Below, one piece after another: positions 1 through 6,024 of a DNA stretch of 6,024 nucleotides. The stretch's first letter is position 1, and every line of letters starts with the position of its first letter. The notes below the pieces were generated by a model. That model was not told the origin of the DNA and ran no database searches. It was given only the letters and a program-made list of their open reading frames with translations. The DNA is from Lachnospiraceae bacterium (GTDB lineage Bacteria; Bacillota_A; Clostridia; Lachnospirales; Lachnospiraceae). The stretch is taken from positions 1 to 6,024 of the forward strand of contig JAGBQU010000038.1 of NCBI GenBank assembly GCA_017632755.1, given 5' to 3'. The translations under genes were made by a program, and so were the position numbers.

Positions 1-350
1 AATGGGGCTGCCGTAGAAACGTACACGATACCGATCCCCTTGATTGCCTTGATCCTGCAGACAAAGTAATCCAGGATACCGTCGATCTCTCTGTAACGAT
101 CCTTTTCGATGATCAGAAGGAAAAATCCGAGCAGCTCATCGCTGATACGGCCTTTAAAGACCTCCTCCATCACCTTGAGCTTTTCTTCCTTCACGATCTT
201 GGGATGATTCATCAGTTCGCCAAACTGTGCGTTTTCCTCAAGTACCTGCCGGATCACGCCAAGCTCGGCAACAAAATCATCCGCCTTGTTTTCTTCCACC
301 GCAAGCTCCACCAAAGCCTCGCCATATGTTTTGGAAATCAGCTTAGCCAT
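1..350 (-). CDS. atpH: F1Fo ATP synthase delta subunit, 3' end cut off by window edge
   Basis: Delta (OSCP-like) subunit of the ATP synthase, which links the top of the F1 head to the b-subunit peripheral stalk. I translated it directly from the minus strand: an open frame begins at the ATG at 348-350 (MAKLISKTYGEALVELA) and stays open to base 1, giving 116 residues of the usual ~180. Family signs are the N-terminal Y-G-x-A-L helix, the N-x-x-F-x-x-L-M-x-H-P-x-I pattern near residues 39-52, and the following K-x-x-V-x-E-x-F and L-L-G-F-F-L-L-I-I-E-K-x-R helices. The start overlaps the end of atpF by 13 bases, and an AGGTGA ribosome site (about 356-361) lies inside atpF, so the two are probably translationally coupled. 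The C-terminal domain lies outside the window. Confidence 0.93.
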   Translation of the reverse strand, partial: MAKLISKTYGEALVELAVEENKADDFVAELGVIRQVLEENAQFGELMNHPKIVKEEKLKVMEEVFKGRISDELLGFFLLIIEKDRYREIDGILDYFVCRIKAIKGIGIVYVSTAAP

Positions 351-853
351 GTGTTCTCACCTATTTCTTTCAATGTTTCATCGATCAGGGTCTCCTGAAC
401 CGTTGTATCGATGTTTGCGGCAACAACCTTGCCCGCCATCACGGACGCGAGAGTTACCATCTCCCTCTTGACGTCGTCGGCAACCTTCTGTTTGGCAAGA
501 GCAGCTTCCTCGTTCGCACGCTTGATGATGCGCGTTGCCTCCTCCTTGGCCTCGGCGACAATGCGGTTTTCGGTAGCCAGGGCTTTCTTTCTGGCCTCCG
601 TCAAAATCTCCTCCGCTTCCTTATCCACGGCGCCCAGTTTCTGATCGTATTCCTCTTTCAGAGCCGTCGCCTCTTCTTTTTGCGAACTTGCATAGCTTAA
701 ATCTTCCGCGATCTTATTCTTTCTCTTTTCCAAAAAATCCCTGATGGGGTTGAAAAAGAAATGGGACATAAGAAAGAACAGGGCGATCACGGATATCAGC
801 GTCAATACCGCATCATGTAAAAGCTGTAAGTCCAGATCAAAAAGACGTTCCAT
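338..853 (-). CDS. atpF: F1Fo ATP synthase b subunit
   Basis: Subunit b of Fo, the membrane-anchored peripheral stalk that holds F1 still against c-ring rotation. The 171-residue protein has one N-terminal membrane helix (about 11-35), then the conserved N-P-I-R-D-F-L-E-K-R turn (35-44), then a long charged alpha-helical stretch rich in Ala, Glu and Lys (about 45-145) typical of the b dimer, and a C-terminal segment that binds delta. Length is normal for the family. The ATG at 851-853 has an AAAGGAGG ribosome site (864-871) about 10 bases upstream. The gene follows atpE by 42 bases and overlaps atpH by 13. Part of its ribosome site can pair with bases at the atpE stop codon (see the hairpin at 860-896). 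Confidence 0.97.
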   Translation of the reverse strand: MERLFDLDLQLLHDAVLTLISVIALFFLMSHFFFNPIRDFLEKRKNKIAEDLSYASSQKEEATALKEEYDQKLGAVDKEAEEILTEARKKALATENRIVAEAKEEATRIIKRANEEAALAKQKVADDVKREMVTLASVMAGKVVAANIDTTVQETLIDETLKEIGENTWLS

Positions 854-859
854 ATGTGT

Positions 860-895
860 AAAGCCTCCTTTCCTCTATTCTCTTTTTGAAGGCTT

Positions 896-896
<1 letters not shown>
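860..896 (-). promoter_or_regulatory. Hairpin partly covering the atpF ribosome site
   Basis: On the minus-strand transcript AAAGCCT (890-896) can pair perfectly over 7 bases with AGGCTTT (860-866), leaving a 23-base loop. The 3' arm contains three bases of the atpF AGGAGG ribosome site (864-869), and the 5' arm includes a base of the atpE stop codon (896-898). A ribosome finishing atpE would cover and melt the stem, so this is a plausible translational-coupling device that keeps b synthesis dependent on, and below, c synthesis. The pairing is seen in the sequence; the function is inferred. Confidence 0.45.
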
Positions 897-1956
<1,060 letters not shown>

Positions 1957-1960
1957 ACAT

Positions 1961-2359
1961 TCACCTCCTAATAAGTTTATGAGTAAACGGCTGTAGATAA
2001 GCCGATACTTTCAAAGACATCAGACCCAAAAAGGCTGACAGCGGATTGATGAAACCGCTTATCATGATCAGCGCACAGACTACCACGACAAAACCATAGC
2101 GAAGCAGATTCTGCTTCATCAGGATCTTTTGCGCCGTTGCGCTGTCAAAATCAAATGCACGCTCAAGGGCATAGGTCATGTGGACTGCCATGCATGCCGC
2201 CATGAACACGCCGAGCCACAGACCGATCGTATATGCCGCCCGGTCTTTCACAAACCAGACGATCGTGAGCTGACATACGATGCCGCAAAAGGGCATCGCG
2301 AAGAGCATTTCCTGTAACGTTTTATTTGTCCGAATGATTTTCCCTACGTTTCCGAGCAT
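1961..2359 (-). CDS. atpI: ATP synthase subunit I-like membrane protein
   Basis: Small four-helix membrane protein in the usual position of AtpI (ATP synthase I family), just before atpB. AtpI proteins are thought to assist c-ring assembly and membrane insertion of the enzyme. With the start used here it is 132 residues. Membrane segments fall at about 19-37, 43-64, 88-104 and 105-124, with a charged link (E66 to Q84) between helices 2 and 3 and a basic C-terminus. I chose the ATG at 2357-2359 because an AAGGAAG-like ribosome site sits about 9 bases upstream. A GTG at 2378-2380 would add seven mostly charged residues but lacks a clear site. The gene overlaps the end of atpZ by 38 bases. The sequence is poorly conserved, so the name rests on topology and position. 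Confidence 0.82.
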   Translation of the reverse strand: MLGNVGKIIRTNKTLQEMLFAMPFCGIVCQLTIVWFVKDRAAYTIGLWLGVFMAACMAVHMTYALERAFDFDSATAQKILMKQNLLRYGFVVVVCALIMISGFINPLSAFLGLMSLKVSAYLQPFTHKLIRR

Positions 2360-2591
2360 TTCGTCTCTCTTCCTTCTCACTGCGCGATGCCGTCCTCATG
2401 GCAAGGATGTAGATATTCCGAAAGCCTGCCACGGCACCAAGGAAAAACAACACGATCATCCAAAAGGATGTCCCGAGCTTCCGATCCAGATACATTCCCA
2501 GAAAGGAGCACATGAAAATCGGAACAAGCATGTTGAGTCCGAACTGCGTGACCATCGCAAGCAGCCGGATGATATTTCTATCTTGTTTCAT
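2322..2591 (-). CDS. atpZ: AtpZ/AtpI family accessory protein
   Basis: First gene of the ATP synthase operon. The 89-residue protein has two membrane helices (about 12-35 and 42-64) separated by a short D-R-K-L-G-T turn (36-41), the G-x-x-x-D-x-x-L-G-T signature of AtpZ-type (ATPase_gene1) proteins, and a conserved G-F-R-N-x-Y after helix 2 (56-61). The C-terminus (67-89) is highly charged. In alkaliphilic Bacillus, AtpZ and AtpI were reported to act in Mg2+/Ca2+ uptake and enzyme stability, so a similar supporting role is likely here. The ATG at 2589-2591 has AGAGGA at 2599-2604. The predicted transcription start is only about 24 bases upstream. Its end overlaps atpI. Confidence 0.88.
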   Translation of the reverse strand: MKQDRNIIRLLAMVTQFGLNMLVPIFMCSFLGMYLDRKLGTSFWMIVLFFLGAVAGFRNIYILAMRTASRSEKEERRNARKRRENHSDK

Positions 2592-2621
2592 AAATAATTC
2601 CTCTTTGCCGCATACAGATTT

Positions 2622-2650
2622 ATTATACCTATTTTTATAATTGCTGTCTA
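2622..2650 (-). promoter_or_regulatory. Sigma-A-type promoter of the ATP synthase operon
   Basis: On the minus strand a TAGACA -35 box (2645-2650; 5 of 6 consensus bases) is separated by exactly 17 bases from a perfect TATAAT -10 box (2622-2627). The expected transcription start is near 2615, giving a leader of about 24 bases before atpZ. A-tracts lie upstream (about 2652-2680) and could act as an UP-like element. This implies strong housekeeping transcription. Confidence 0.85.
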
Positions 2651-2750
2651 GCGAAAAACTCTTTTTGATACGTTTTTCCTGAAACTATGAAGATTTTGCG
2701 AGAAATAGCAGAATTCTCCTCCTTCGGATCACGTAAAAAAGGGATTTCCG

Positions 2751-2779
2751 TTGACTTTTATCTGTCAAAAAGGTACTAT
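2751..2779 (+). promoter_or_regulatory. Sigma-A-type promoter of the DUF402 gene
   Basis: TTGACT (2751-2756; 5 of 6 consensus) and TACTAT (2774-2779; 4 of 6) are spaced by 17 bases, with a predicted start near 2786 and a leader of about 23 bases. The -35 box is also the left arm of an inverted repeat, TTGAC (2751-2755) and GTCAA (2764-2768), which might bind a regulator. The promoter is divergent from that of the atp operon, with about 100 bases between the two -35 boxes. Confidence 0.7.
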
Positions 2780-2784
2780 TAAGT

Positions 2785-2795
2785 TGCGTAACGCA
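2785..2795. promoter_or_regulatory. Palindrome at the DUF402 transcription start
   Basis: TGCGT-A-ACGCA is a perfect inverted repeat with 5-base arms and one central base. It sits at the predicted transcription start, between the -10 box and the ribosome site (GGAGG, 2800-2804). That is a typical place for a repressor operator. Its shortness means chance cannot be excluded. Confidence 0.3.
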
Positions 2796-2808
2796 GATTG
2801 GAGGTAGT

Positions 2809-3294
2809 ATGGAATATCCTGCACTGTACCGCAAGCGAATCATCCCGGACGAATGTGTCCTGCTAAAGGACGATCAGGTCCTGCTTTACGAAAACGGCCT
2901 TCTGATCACGAAATGGAATGCGCTAAGACCCAAAAAGGATCTGCATCATGGGTATTCCTGCTGTTTTTTGGACGACGGTTACAAGATCAGCAAGTTTTAT
3001 GACCGGGAGGGAAATCTTCTCTGCCACTATTGCGATATCATCGATCATGCATACCGGGCATCAGACAATGCCCTCGTGATGACCGATCTGCTCGCGGACG
3101 TCATCGTATATCCCGACGGGAAGGTGAAGGTCGTGGATCTCGACGAGCTGGCCGATGTACTTGACAGCGGCAAACTCTCGCCCGCCCAGGTCGGTAAATG
3201 CCTGCGAAGCTTAAGCCATCTTCTTTCGTTGATCTATGCAGGCAGACTCGGGGAGCTCACCGCCCCCATCGAAAAATTTGAACAACATCAATAA
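2809..3294 (+). CDS. DUF402 domain protein, possible nucleotide phosphatase
   Basis: A 161-residue soluble protein of the DUF402 (FomD/Ntdp-like) family. Visible family features are the F-Y-D-R-E-G strand (63-68), the H-Y-C-D-I motif (73-77), and M-T-D-L-L-A-D-V-I-V-Y-P-D-G (91-104), followed by V-V-D-L-D-E-L (108-114). The clustered acidic residues D76, D93, D97, D103, D110, D112 and E113 fit a divalent-metal site on a beta-barrel. A C-terminal helical part (about 115-160) follows. Characterised relatives hydrolyse nucleoside tri/diphosphates or act on a nucleotide-linked phosphonate (FomD). The substrate here is unknown. The ATG has GGAGG (2800-2804) 4 bases upstream. It is a single-gene unit with its own promoter and terminator, divergent from atpZ and convergent with the hydrolase gene. 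Confidence 0.85.
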   Translation: MEYPALYRKRIIPDECVLLKDDQVLLYENGLLITKWNALRPKKDLHHGYSCCFLDDGYKISKFYDREGNLLCHYCDIIDHAYRASDNALVMTDLLADVIVYPDGKVKVVDLDELADVLDSGKLSPAQVGKCLRSLSHLLSLIYAGRLGELTAPIEKFEQHQ

Positions 3295-3348
3295 AACGGT
3301 CATATAACACAGACAGCCCGGCTGTTTCTGTCAATATGACCGTTTTTT
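3293..3348 (+). terminator. Strong intrinsic terminator, probably bidirectional
   Basis: A 13-base perfect stem, AAAACGGTCATAT (3293-3305) with its complement (3334-3346), starts in the stop codon of the DUF402 gene and runs into a T6 tract (3343-3348). Inside it is a second small stem, ACAGC/GCTGT with loop CCG (3313-3325), flanked by ACAG/CTGT. On the minus strand the same stem is followed by UUUUAUU, a weaker U-run, so it may also stop transcription from the hydrolase gene. Confidence 0.9.
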
Positions 3349-3361
3349 CTTCCTATGATCT

Positions 3362-3389
3362 GCCGGGCTTCTATCCCGGTCTTTTTGTT
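3362..3389 (+). terminator. Second, backup terminator-like hairpin
   Basis: CCGGG (3363-3367) pairs with CCCGG (3375-3379) around a 7-base loop and is followed by TCTTTTTGTT. On the plus strand this is a tandem intrinsic terminator behind the DUF402 gene. Its U-tract coding bases reach the stop codon of the convergent hydrolase gene (3388-3390). On the minus strand no U-run follows the stem. Confidence 0.65.
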
Positions 3390-4542
3390 AATAAAAGATA
3401 TGTCCACCGATCTGTATGCCCGTCAGTCCGGGGATCGGCGTCCTGAAAAACACGCAGTTGCCAACAGGACTCGAACCGCTCATCGCATCCTGCGCCGCCT
3501 CATAACAGGATGTGTTTGCGCCTCTTGCGAGCACCATCGCAAACCGCCCGCTTCCTACGGGCGAAAACTGCCTGTTCTGATAGATCACACCCGCCACCGT
3601 ATCGGGAAAGAGCGAGCTTCTCACCCTGTTTAATACCACGGCACCAACAGCCACCTTTCCGGTGTAGGGCTCACCGCCCGCCTCACACTCTATGATCGCA
3701 GCCATCATATCCAGATCCGATGCGTCAAAGCTTAAGCCGGACAGATCCCGCGTTTCGGATGTTGCTGCCATGCGGGAAAGCGCGATCTCCGAAGCCAGCC
3801 GCTCCTGCAGATCCGCCGCCTCGACCTCCTGCCTTCGGATCTCTTCCTCCAAAAGCAGAGCCTCCTGTTCCTTTTCGGAAATCTCGTACATATATTCCTC
3901 TACCGAGCTCTGGGTCTCCTTTACCAGGAGTGCGATCTCATCCTTTTTCTCGGATGCCTCGCTCTGCAGCTGCTCCAGGTGCTCCAGCTCACCCTCCAAA
4001 ATCTCTTCATCGCTCTCGATCCTCTTTTGAAGTTCCCGAAAGGTCACCAGCATATTGCGGTCATACTCCGTCATTTTCTCGATATACTGCGACTGATTGA
4101 GAAAATTTGCAAAGCTGTCTGCTGAAAACAAAAGCTCCAGATATAGATTCTGGCTTCTCTCATACATAAAACGAATGCGGCTTCTCATGGCATCGTACTG
4201 CTCTTTCTCGGAGATCCGCGCTTCCTTGAGATCCTCTTGCGCCTCCTCGATGGCCGCTTCCTTCTCCGCCATCAGTCCTTCCAAGCGCTCAAGTTCCTGT
4301 GTACGCTCCTCCAGCTGAAGCGCGAGGTTGTCCAGATAATCGCCAAGTCCCGCCTTTTCCAACTTCAGCTCCTCGATGGCGTTCGTGGTACTGTCCAGCT
4401 TGCTCTCATTATTCTTTTTCTGCTGCTTGACCCTGTTGAGCTTGTCCGCCGTGGATGTGGCATTTGCTTGCGTTGTGACAAAAAGCACGCCCAACATCAT
4501 GATAGCGGCAAATATTTCAAGCTTTCGAACGATTCTATCCAA
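3388..4542 (-). CDS. Secreted cell-wall hydrolase: PcsB-like coiled coil plus SleB domain
   Basis: Predicted exported peptidoglycan hydrolase. With the TTG start at 4540-4542 it is 384 residues: a signal peptide (about 1-28, basic start M-D-R-I-V-R-K, hydrophobic core, A-N-A cleavage site), a long Glu/Lys/Leu coiled coil (about 30-260) containing a PcsB-like hinge Y-L-E-L-L-F-S-A-D-S-F-A-N-F-L-N (134-149), and a C-terminal SleB/CwlJ (Hydrolase_2) domain (about 276-384). That domain has the I-E-C-E-A-G-G-E-P-Y motif, with E287 the likely catalytic glutamate, followed by V-A-V-G-A-V-V-L-N-R-V and Q-F-S-P-V-G. SleB domains cleave between MurNAc and GlcNAc. I chose TTG because a perfect AAAAGGAGG lies 9 bases upstream. 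An ATG at 4570-4572 would add ten residues but has no ribosome site and would place AAAGGAGG inside the coding region. The gene follows the deaminase gene by 37 bases. Confidence 0.88.
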   Translation of the reverse strand: MDRIVRKLEIFAAIMMLGVLFVTTQANATSTADKLNRVKQQKKNNESKLDSTTNAIEELKLEKAGLGDYLDNLALQLEERTQELERLEGLMAEKEAAIEEAQEDLKEARISEKEQYDAMRSRIRFMYERSQNLYLELLFSADSFANFLNQSQYIEKMTEYDRNMLVTFRELQKRIESDEEILEGELEHLEQLQSEASEKKDEIALLVKETQSSVEEYMYEISEKEQEALLLEEEIRRQEVEAADLQERLASEIALSRMAATSETRDLSGLSFDASDLDMMAAIIECEAGGEPYTGKVAVGAVVLNRVRSSLFPDTVAGVIYQNRQFSPVGSGRFAMVLARGANTSCYEAAQDAMSGSSPVGNCVFFRTPIPGLTGIQIGGHIFY

Positions 4543-4551
4543 ACAAACTCG

Positions 4552-4557
4552 CCTCCT
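4552..4557 (-). promoter_or_regulatory. Ribosome site deciding the hydrolase TTG start
   Basis: AGGAGG (with AAA before it) lies 9 bases upstream of the TTG at 4540-4542 and 13 or more bases downstream of the in-frame ATG at 4570-4572. The bases before that ATG (GATGATCGG) contain no convincing ribosome site. The position favours TTG, which also gives a compact signal peptide. Confidence 0.7.
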
Positions 4558-4579
4558 TTTTCCCTGTGTCATCCGATCA

Positions 4580-5068
4580 TCACAGATCCAGCTGAATCTT
4601 CTTCTGATTGCTCTCGTACTGCACGTATTTCACCCCTGCGGCATCAAACATCTTCTTGGACGCGATCACCGAATCCGAATCCTTGTACTTATCCTCTGCA
4701 TAAACCACCGTCTTGATGCCACTCTGGATGATCGCCTTTGCGCACTCATTACAGGGGAACAGAGAAACATACAGTTTGGTTCCCTCCAGCGTCCCACCGC
4801 GATAATTCAATATTGCATTCAGCTCACCGTGTGTCACATAGGGATATTTTGTTTTCAGTGACCGGTCGCTCTCCCTGTCCCAGGGGAACTCGTCGTCGGA
4901 ACAGCCGTTGGGGAAACCGTTGTAACCCATCGACAGGATCCGGTTATCCGATCCGACAATGCAGGCACCGACCTGGGTGTTGGGATCCTTGGACCGCTTC
5001 CCGGACAACTTGGCAACCCCCATGAAATATTCGTCCCACGTTATATAATCTTCACGCTTTTTGCTCAT
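4580..5068 (-). CDS. comEB: dCMP deaminase (ComEB-like zinc deaminase)
   Basis: Cytosolic zinc enzyme predicted to convert dCMP to dUMP, feeding thymidylate synthesis. The 162-residue protein shows the cytidine/deoxycytidylate deaminase fold. The zinc/catalytic motif is T-H-G-E-L-N-A-I (79-86; H80 zinc ligand, E82 proton shuttle) and the second motif is F-P-C-N-E-C (104-109; C106 and C109 zinc ligands). D-P-N-T-Q-V-G-A (28-35) and G-Y-N-G-F-P-N-G (48-55) are typical of dCMP deaminases, as is the family's additional cysteine C56. The first motif reads HGE instead of the usual HAE, a mild substitution that keeps both functional residues. The ATG at 5066-5068 has AGGGGA close upstream, and the gap from upp is 11 bases. 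The symbol follows the B. subtilis homologue; no competence role is implied. Confidence 0.92.
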   Translation of the reverse strand: MSKKREDYITWDEYFMGVAKLSGKRSKDPNTQVGACIVGSDNRILSMGYNGFPNGCSDDEFPWDRESDRSLKTKYPYVTHGELNAILNYRGGTLEGTKLYVSLFPCNECAKAIIQSGIKTVVYAEDKYKDSDSVIASKKMFDAAGVKYVQYESNQKKIQLDL

Positions 5069-5079
5069 CCTTTTTCCCC

Positions 5080-5709
5080 TTATTTCGTGCCGAACATTCT
5101 GTCACCGGCATCCCCGAGTCCCGGAACAATGTAGCAGTTTTCATTGAGCTTCTCATCCAGCGCACCGATGTAGAGATCCACATCGGGATGTGCCTTCTTC
5201 ATCGCCTCCACGCCTTCCGGAGCAGCGATGATACACATAAAATGAATGTTTTTGCAGCCTTTTTCCTTGAGCATCCGGATCGCCGCCACGCTTGATCCTC
5301 CTGTCGCAAGCATCGGATCCACGACAAAGACCTCTCTCTCCGCGCAGTCCGCGGGAAGCTTGCAGTAGTACTCAACCGGTTTAATCGTCACGGGGTCACG
5401 GTAAAGCCCGATATGTCCCACCTTTGCGGCCGGGATCAGGGTAAGTATGCCGTCCACCATGCCAAGTCCCGCACGCAGGATCGGTATGATCGCCATCTTT
5501 TTCCCTTTGAGCTCCTTTGCCTTTGTCTTGCAGATCGGAGTCTCAATCTCCACCTCCTCGAGCTGCAGATCGCGGGTCGCCTCATAGCAGATCAATGTTG
5601 CGATCTCGCTGATGGTCTGTCTGAAATCCTTTGTTCCGGTATCTTTTCTCCGGATGTAACCGATCTTGTGCTGGATCAGCGGATGATCCATGATTACTAC
5701 CTTTCCCAT
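5080..5709 (-). CDS. upp: Uracil phosphoribosyltransferase
   Basis: Salvage enzyme making UMP from uracil and PRPP. The 209-residue length is exactly that usual for bacterial Upp. Motifs (ATG numbering) are the early H-P-L-I-Q-H-K (9-15), P-I-L-R-A-G-L-G-M (76-84), the PRPP loop [12 protein letters not shown] (129-140), and the C-terminal uracil-binding segment [16 protein letters not shown] (193-208). The ATG at 5707-5709 is chosen because GGAGGAGG lies just upstream (AGGAGG at 5714-5719). A TTG at 5722-5724 in the same frame would overlap that site and add five residues not found in the family. It lies between rpiB (48 bases upstream) and the dCMP deaminase gene, in a pyrimidine/pentose cluster. 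Confidence 0.97.
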   Translation of the reverse strand: MGKVVIMDHPLIQHKIGYIRRKDTGTKDFRQTISEIATLICYEATRDLQLEEVEIETPICKTKAKELKGKKMAIIPILRAGLGMVDGILTLIPAAKVGHIGLYRDPVTIKPVEYYCKLPADCAEREVFVVDPMLATGGSSVAAIRMLKEKGCKNIHFMCIIAAPEGVEAMKKAHPDVDLYIGALDEKLNENCYIVPGLGDAGDRMFGTK

Positions 5710-5736
5710 TTGTCCTCCTCCCAATCTTTATCCACA

Positions 5737-5757
5737 ACATGAAGTTGCACTTCGTGT
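5737..5757 (-). promoter_or_regulatory. Small hairpin between rpiB and upp
   Basis: GAAGT-GCA-ACTTC (5741-5753) forms a 5-bp stem with a three-base loop right after the rpiB stop codon. On the transcript it is extended by three more pairs across one C/A mismatch (5737-5757). No U-run follows, so readthrough into upp is expected. It may affect RNA stability or processing; this is weak evidence only. Confidence 0.3.
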
Positions 5758-6024
5758 CTATTTCCCCTCGATCATGTCCACCCTGCGCTGATGTCTTTCC
5801 ACATGGGAAAAATCGGTCGCAAGGAAGGTGTCGACGATCTCCAGTGCCAGATTGCTGCCGACGATACCGGCTCCCATTGCCAGCACATTGGCGTCATTGT
5901 GAAGCCTTGTCATCTTTGCGGAAAGTGTGTCCGCACACAGTGCGGCCCGCACTCCTTTCACCTTGTTTGCCGAGATGGAAATGCCAATACCCGTGGTACA
6001 GATGACGATCCCCTTATCGCAGGT
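5758..6024 (-). CDS. rpiB: Ribose-5-phosphate isomerase B, C-terminal part
   Basis: C-terminal 88 residues of an RpiB/LacAB-type sugar-phosphate isomerase, which interconverts ribose 5-phosphate and ribulose 5-phosphate. The 5' end lies beyond base 6024, so roughly 55-60 residues are missing. Visible motifs are C-D-K-G-I-V-I-C-T-T-G-I-G-I-S (the second Cys is the catalytic base of the family, and the following Thr-Gly forms the oxyanion loop), then S-A-N-K-V-K-G-V-R-A-A-L-C, then H-N-D-A-N-V-L-A-M-G-A (His is a substrate ligand), and the phosphate-binding R-H-Q-R-R near the end. The usual CGTG reads CTTG here and the usual GAR after the His motif reads GAG. It is the most upstream visible gene of the minus-strand run with upp. 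A GTG at 5959-5961 is internal, not the start. Confidence 0.93.
   Translation of the reverse strand, partial: TCDKGIVICTTGIGISISANKVKGVRAALCADTLSAKMTRLHNDANVLAMGAGIVGSNLALEIVDTFLATDFSHVERHQRRVDMIEGK

Noticed and set aside
411..644. Ala/Ser-rich plus-strand open frame opposite atpF
   Set aside because: It is an antisense reading of the Ala/Glu-rich b-subunit helix, without a ribosome site or any recognisable domain.
2361..2380. GTG start giving a longer AtpI (139 residues)
   Set aside because: No ribosome site precedes the GTG, while the ATG at 2357-2359 has an AAGGAAG-like site at suitable distance. It remains possible but is less likely.
2700..2718. GAGAA/TTCTC hairpin in the divergent intergenic region
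   Set aside because: The stem is only five weak pairs with a 9-base loop in AT-rich DNA, with no U-run or conserved element, so it is indistinguishable from chance.
3720..4100. Plus-strand open frames opposite the hydrolase coiled coil (also 3692-4030, 4237-4716 and 4376-4861)
   Set aside because: They are Ser/Arg/Pro-rich antisense shadows of the Glu/Lys/Leu-rich coiled coil and of the deaminase gene. They lack ribosome sites and family features.

Overview
The window looks like chromosomal DNA of an anaerobic Clostridia member, most plausibly Lachnospiraceae-like. This is inferred from gene content and style, not from a database match. The supporting signs are strong AGGAGG ribosome sites, a clostridial ATP synthase operon led by atpZ and atpI, a SleB-type wall hydrolase with a PcsB-like coiled coil, and moderate GC content. 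No mobile element, CRISPR array, tRNA or rRNA is visible, and every gene belongs to a recognisable family.

The right part (about 3388-6024, minus strand) is a tight four-gene run: rpiB (only its 3' part is in the window), upp, a dCMP deaminase gene (comEB-like), and a secreted coiled-coil plus SleB-domain cell-wall hydrolase. The first three supply sugar-phosphate isomerisation, uracil salvage and dCMP-to-dUMP conversion, so they form a small pentose/pyrimidine module. The hydrolase follows 37 bases after the deaminase if its TTG start is used.

The centre (2592-3387) holds one plus-strand gene, a DUF402 family protein. It has its own sigma-A-like promoter and a strong 13-bp-stem terminator, followed by a second hairpin. 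It sits convergent to the hydrolase and divergent from the ATP synthase operon.

The left part (1-2650, minus strand) is the start of the F1Fo ATP synthase operon: a near-consensus promoter, then atpZ, atpI, atpB (a), atpE (c), atpF (b) and atpH (delta, cut by the window edge). These encode the membrane Fo sector, two accessory membrane proteins and the start of the stalk. The c subunit carries every residue of the classic sodium-binding site, so the enzyme is predicted to be Na+-coupled. The RNA around atpE suggests how subunit ratios are set: an A/G-rich leader with a strong ribosome site before atpE, and a hairpin hiding part of the atpF ribosome site immediately after the atpE stop codon.

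No clearly novel system is present. The points most worth checking are the sodium motif, the atpE/atpF RNA arrangement, the PcsB-like coiled coil joined to a SleB domain with its probable TTG start, and the function of the isolated DUF402 gene.
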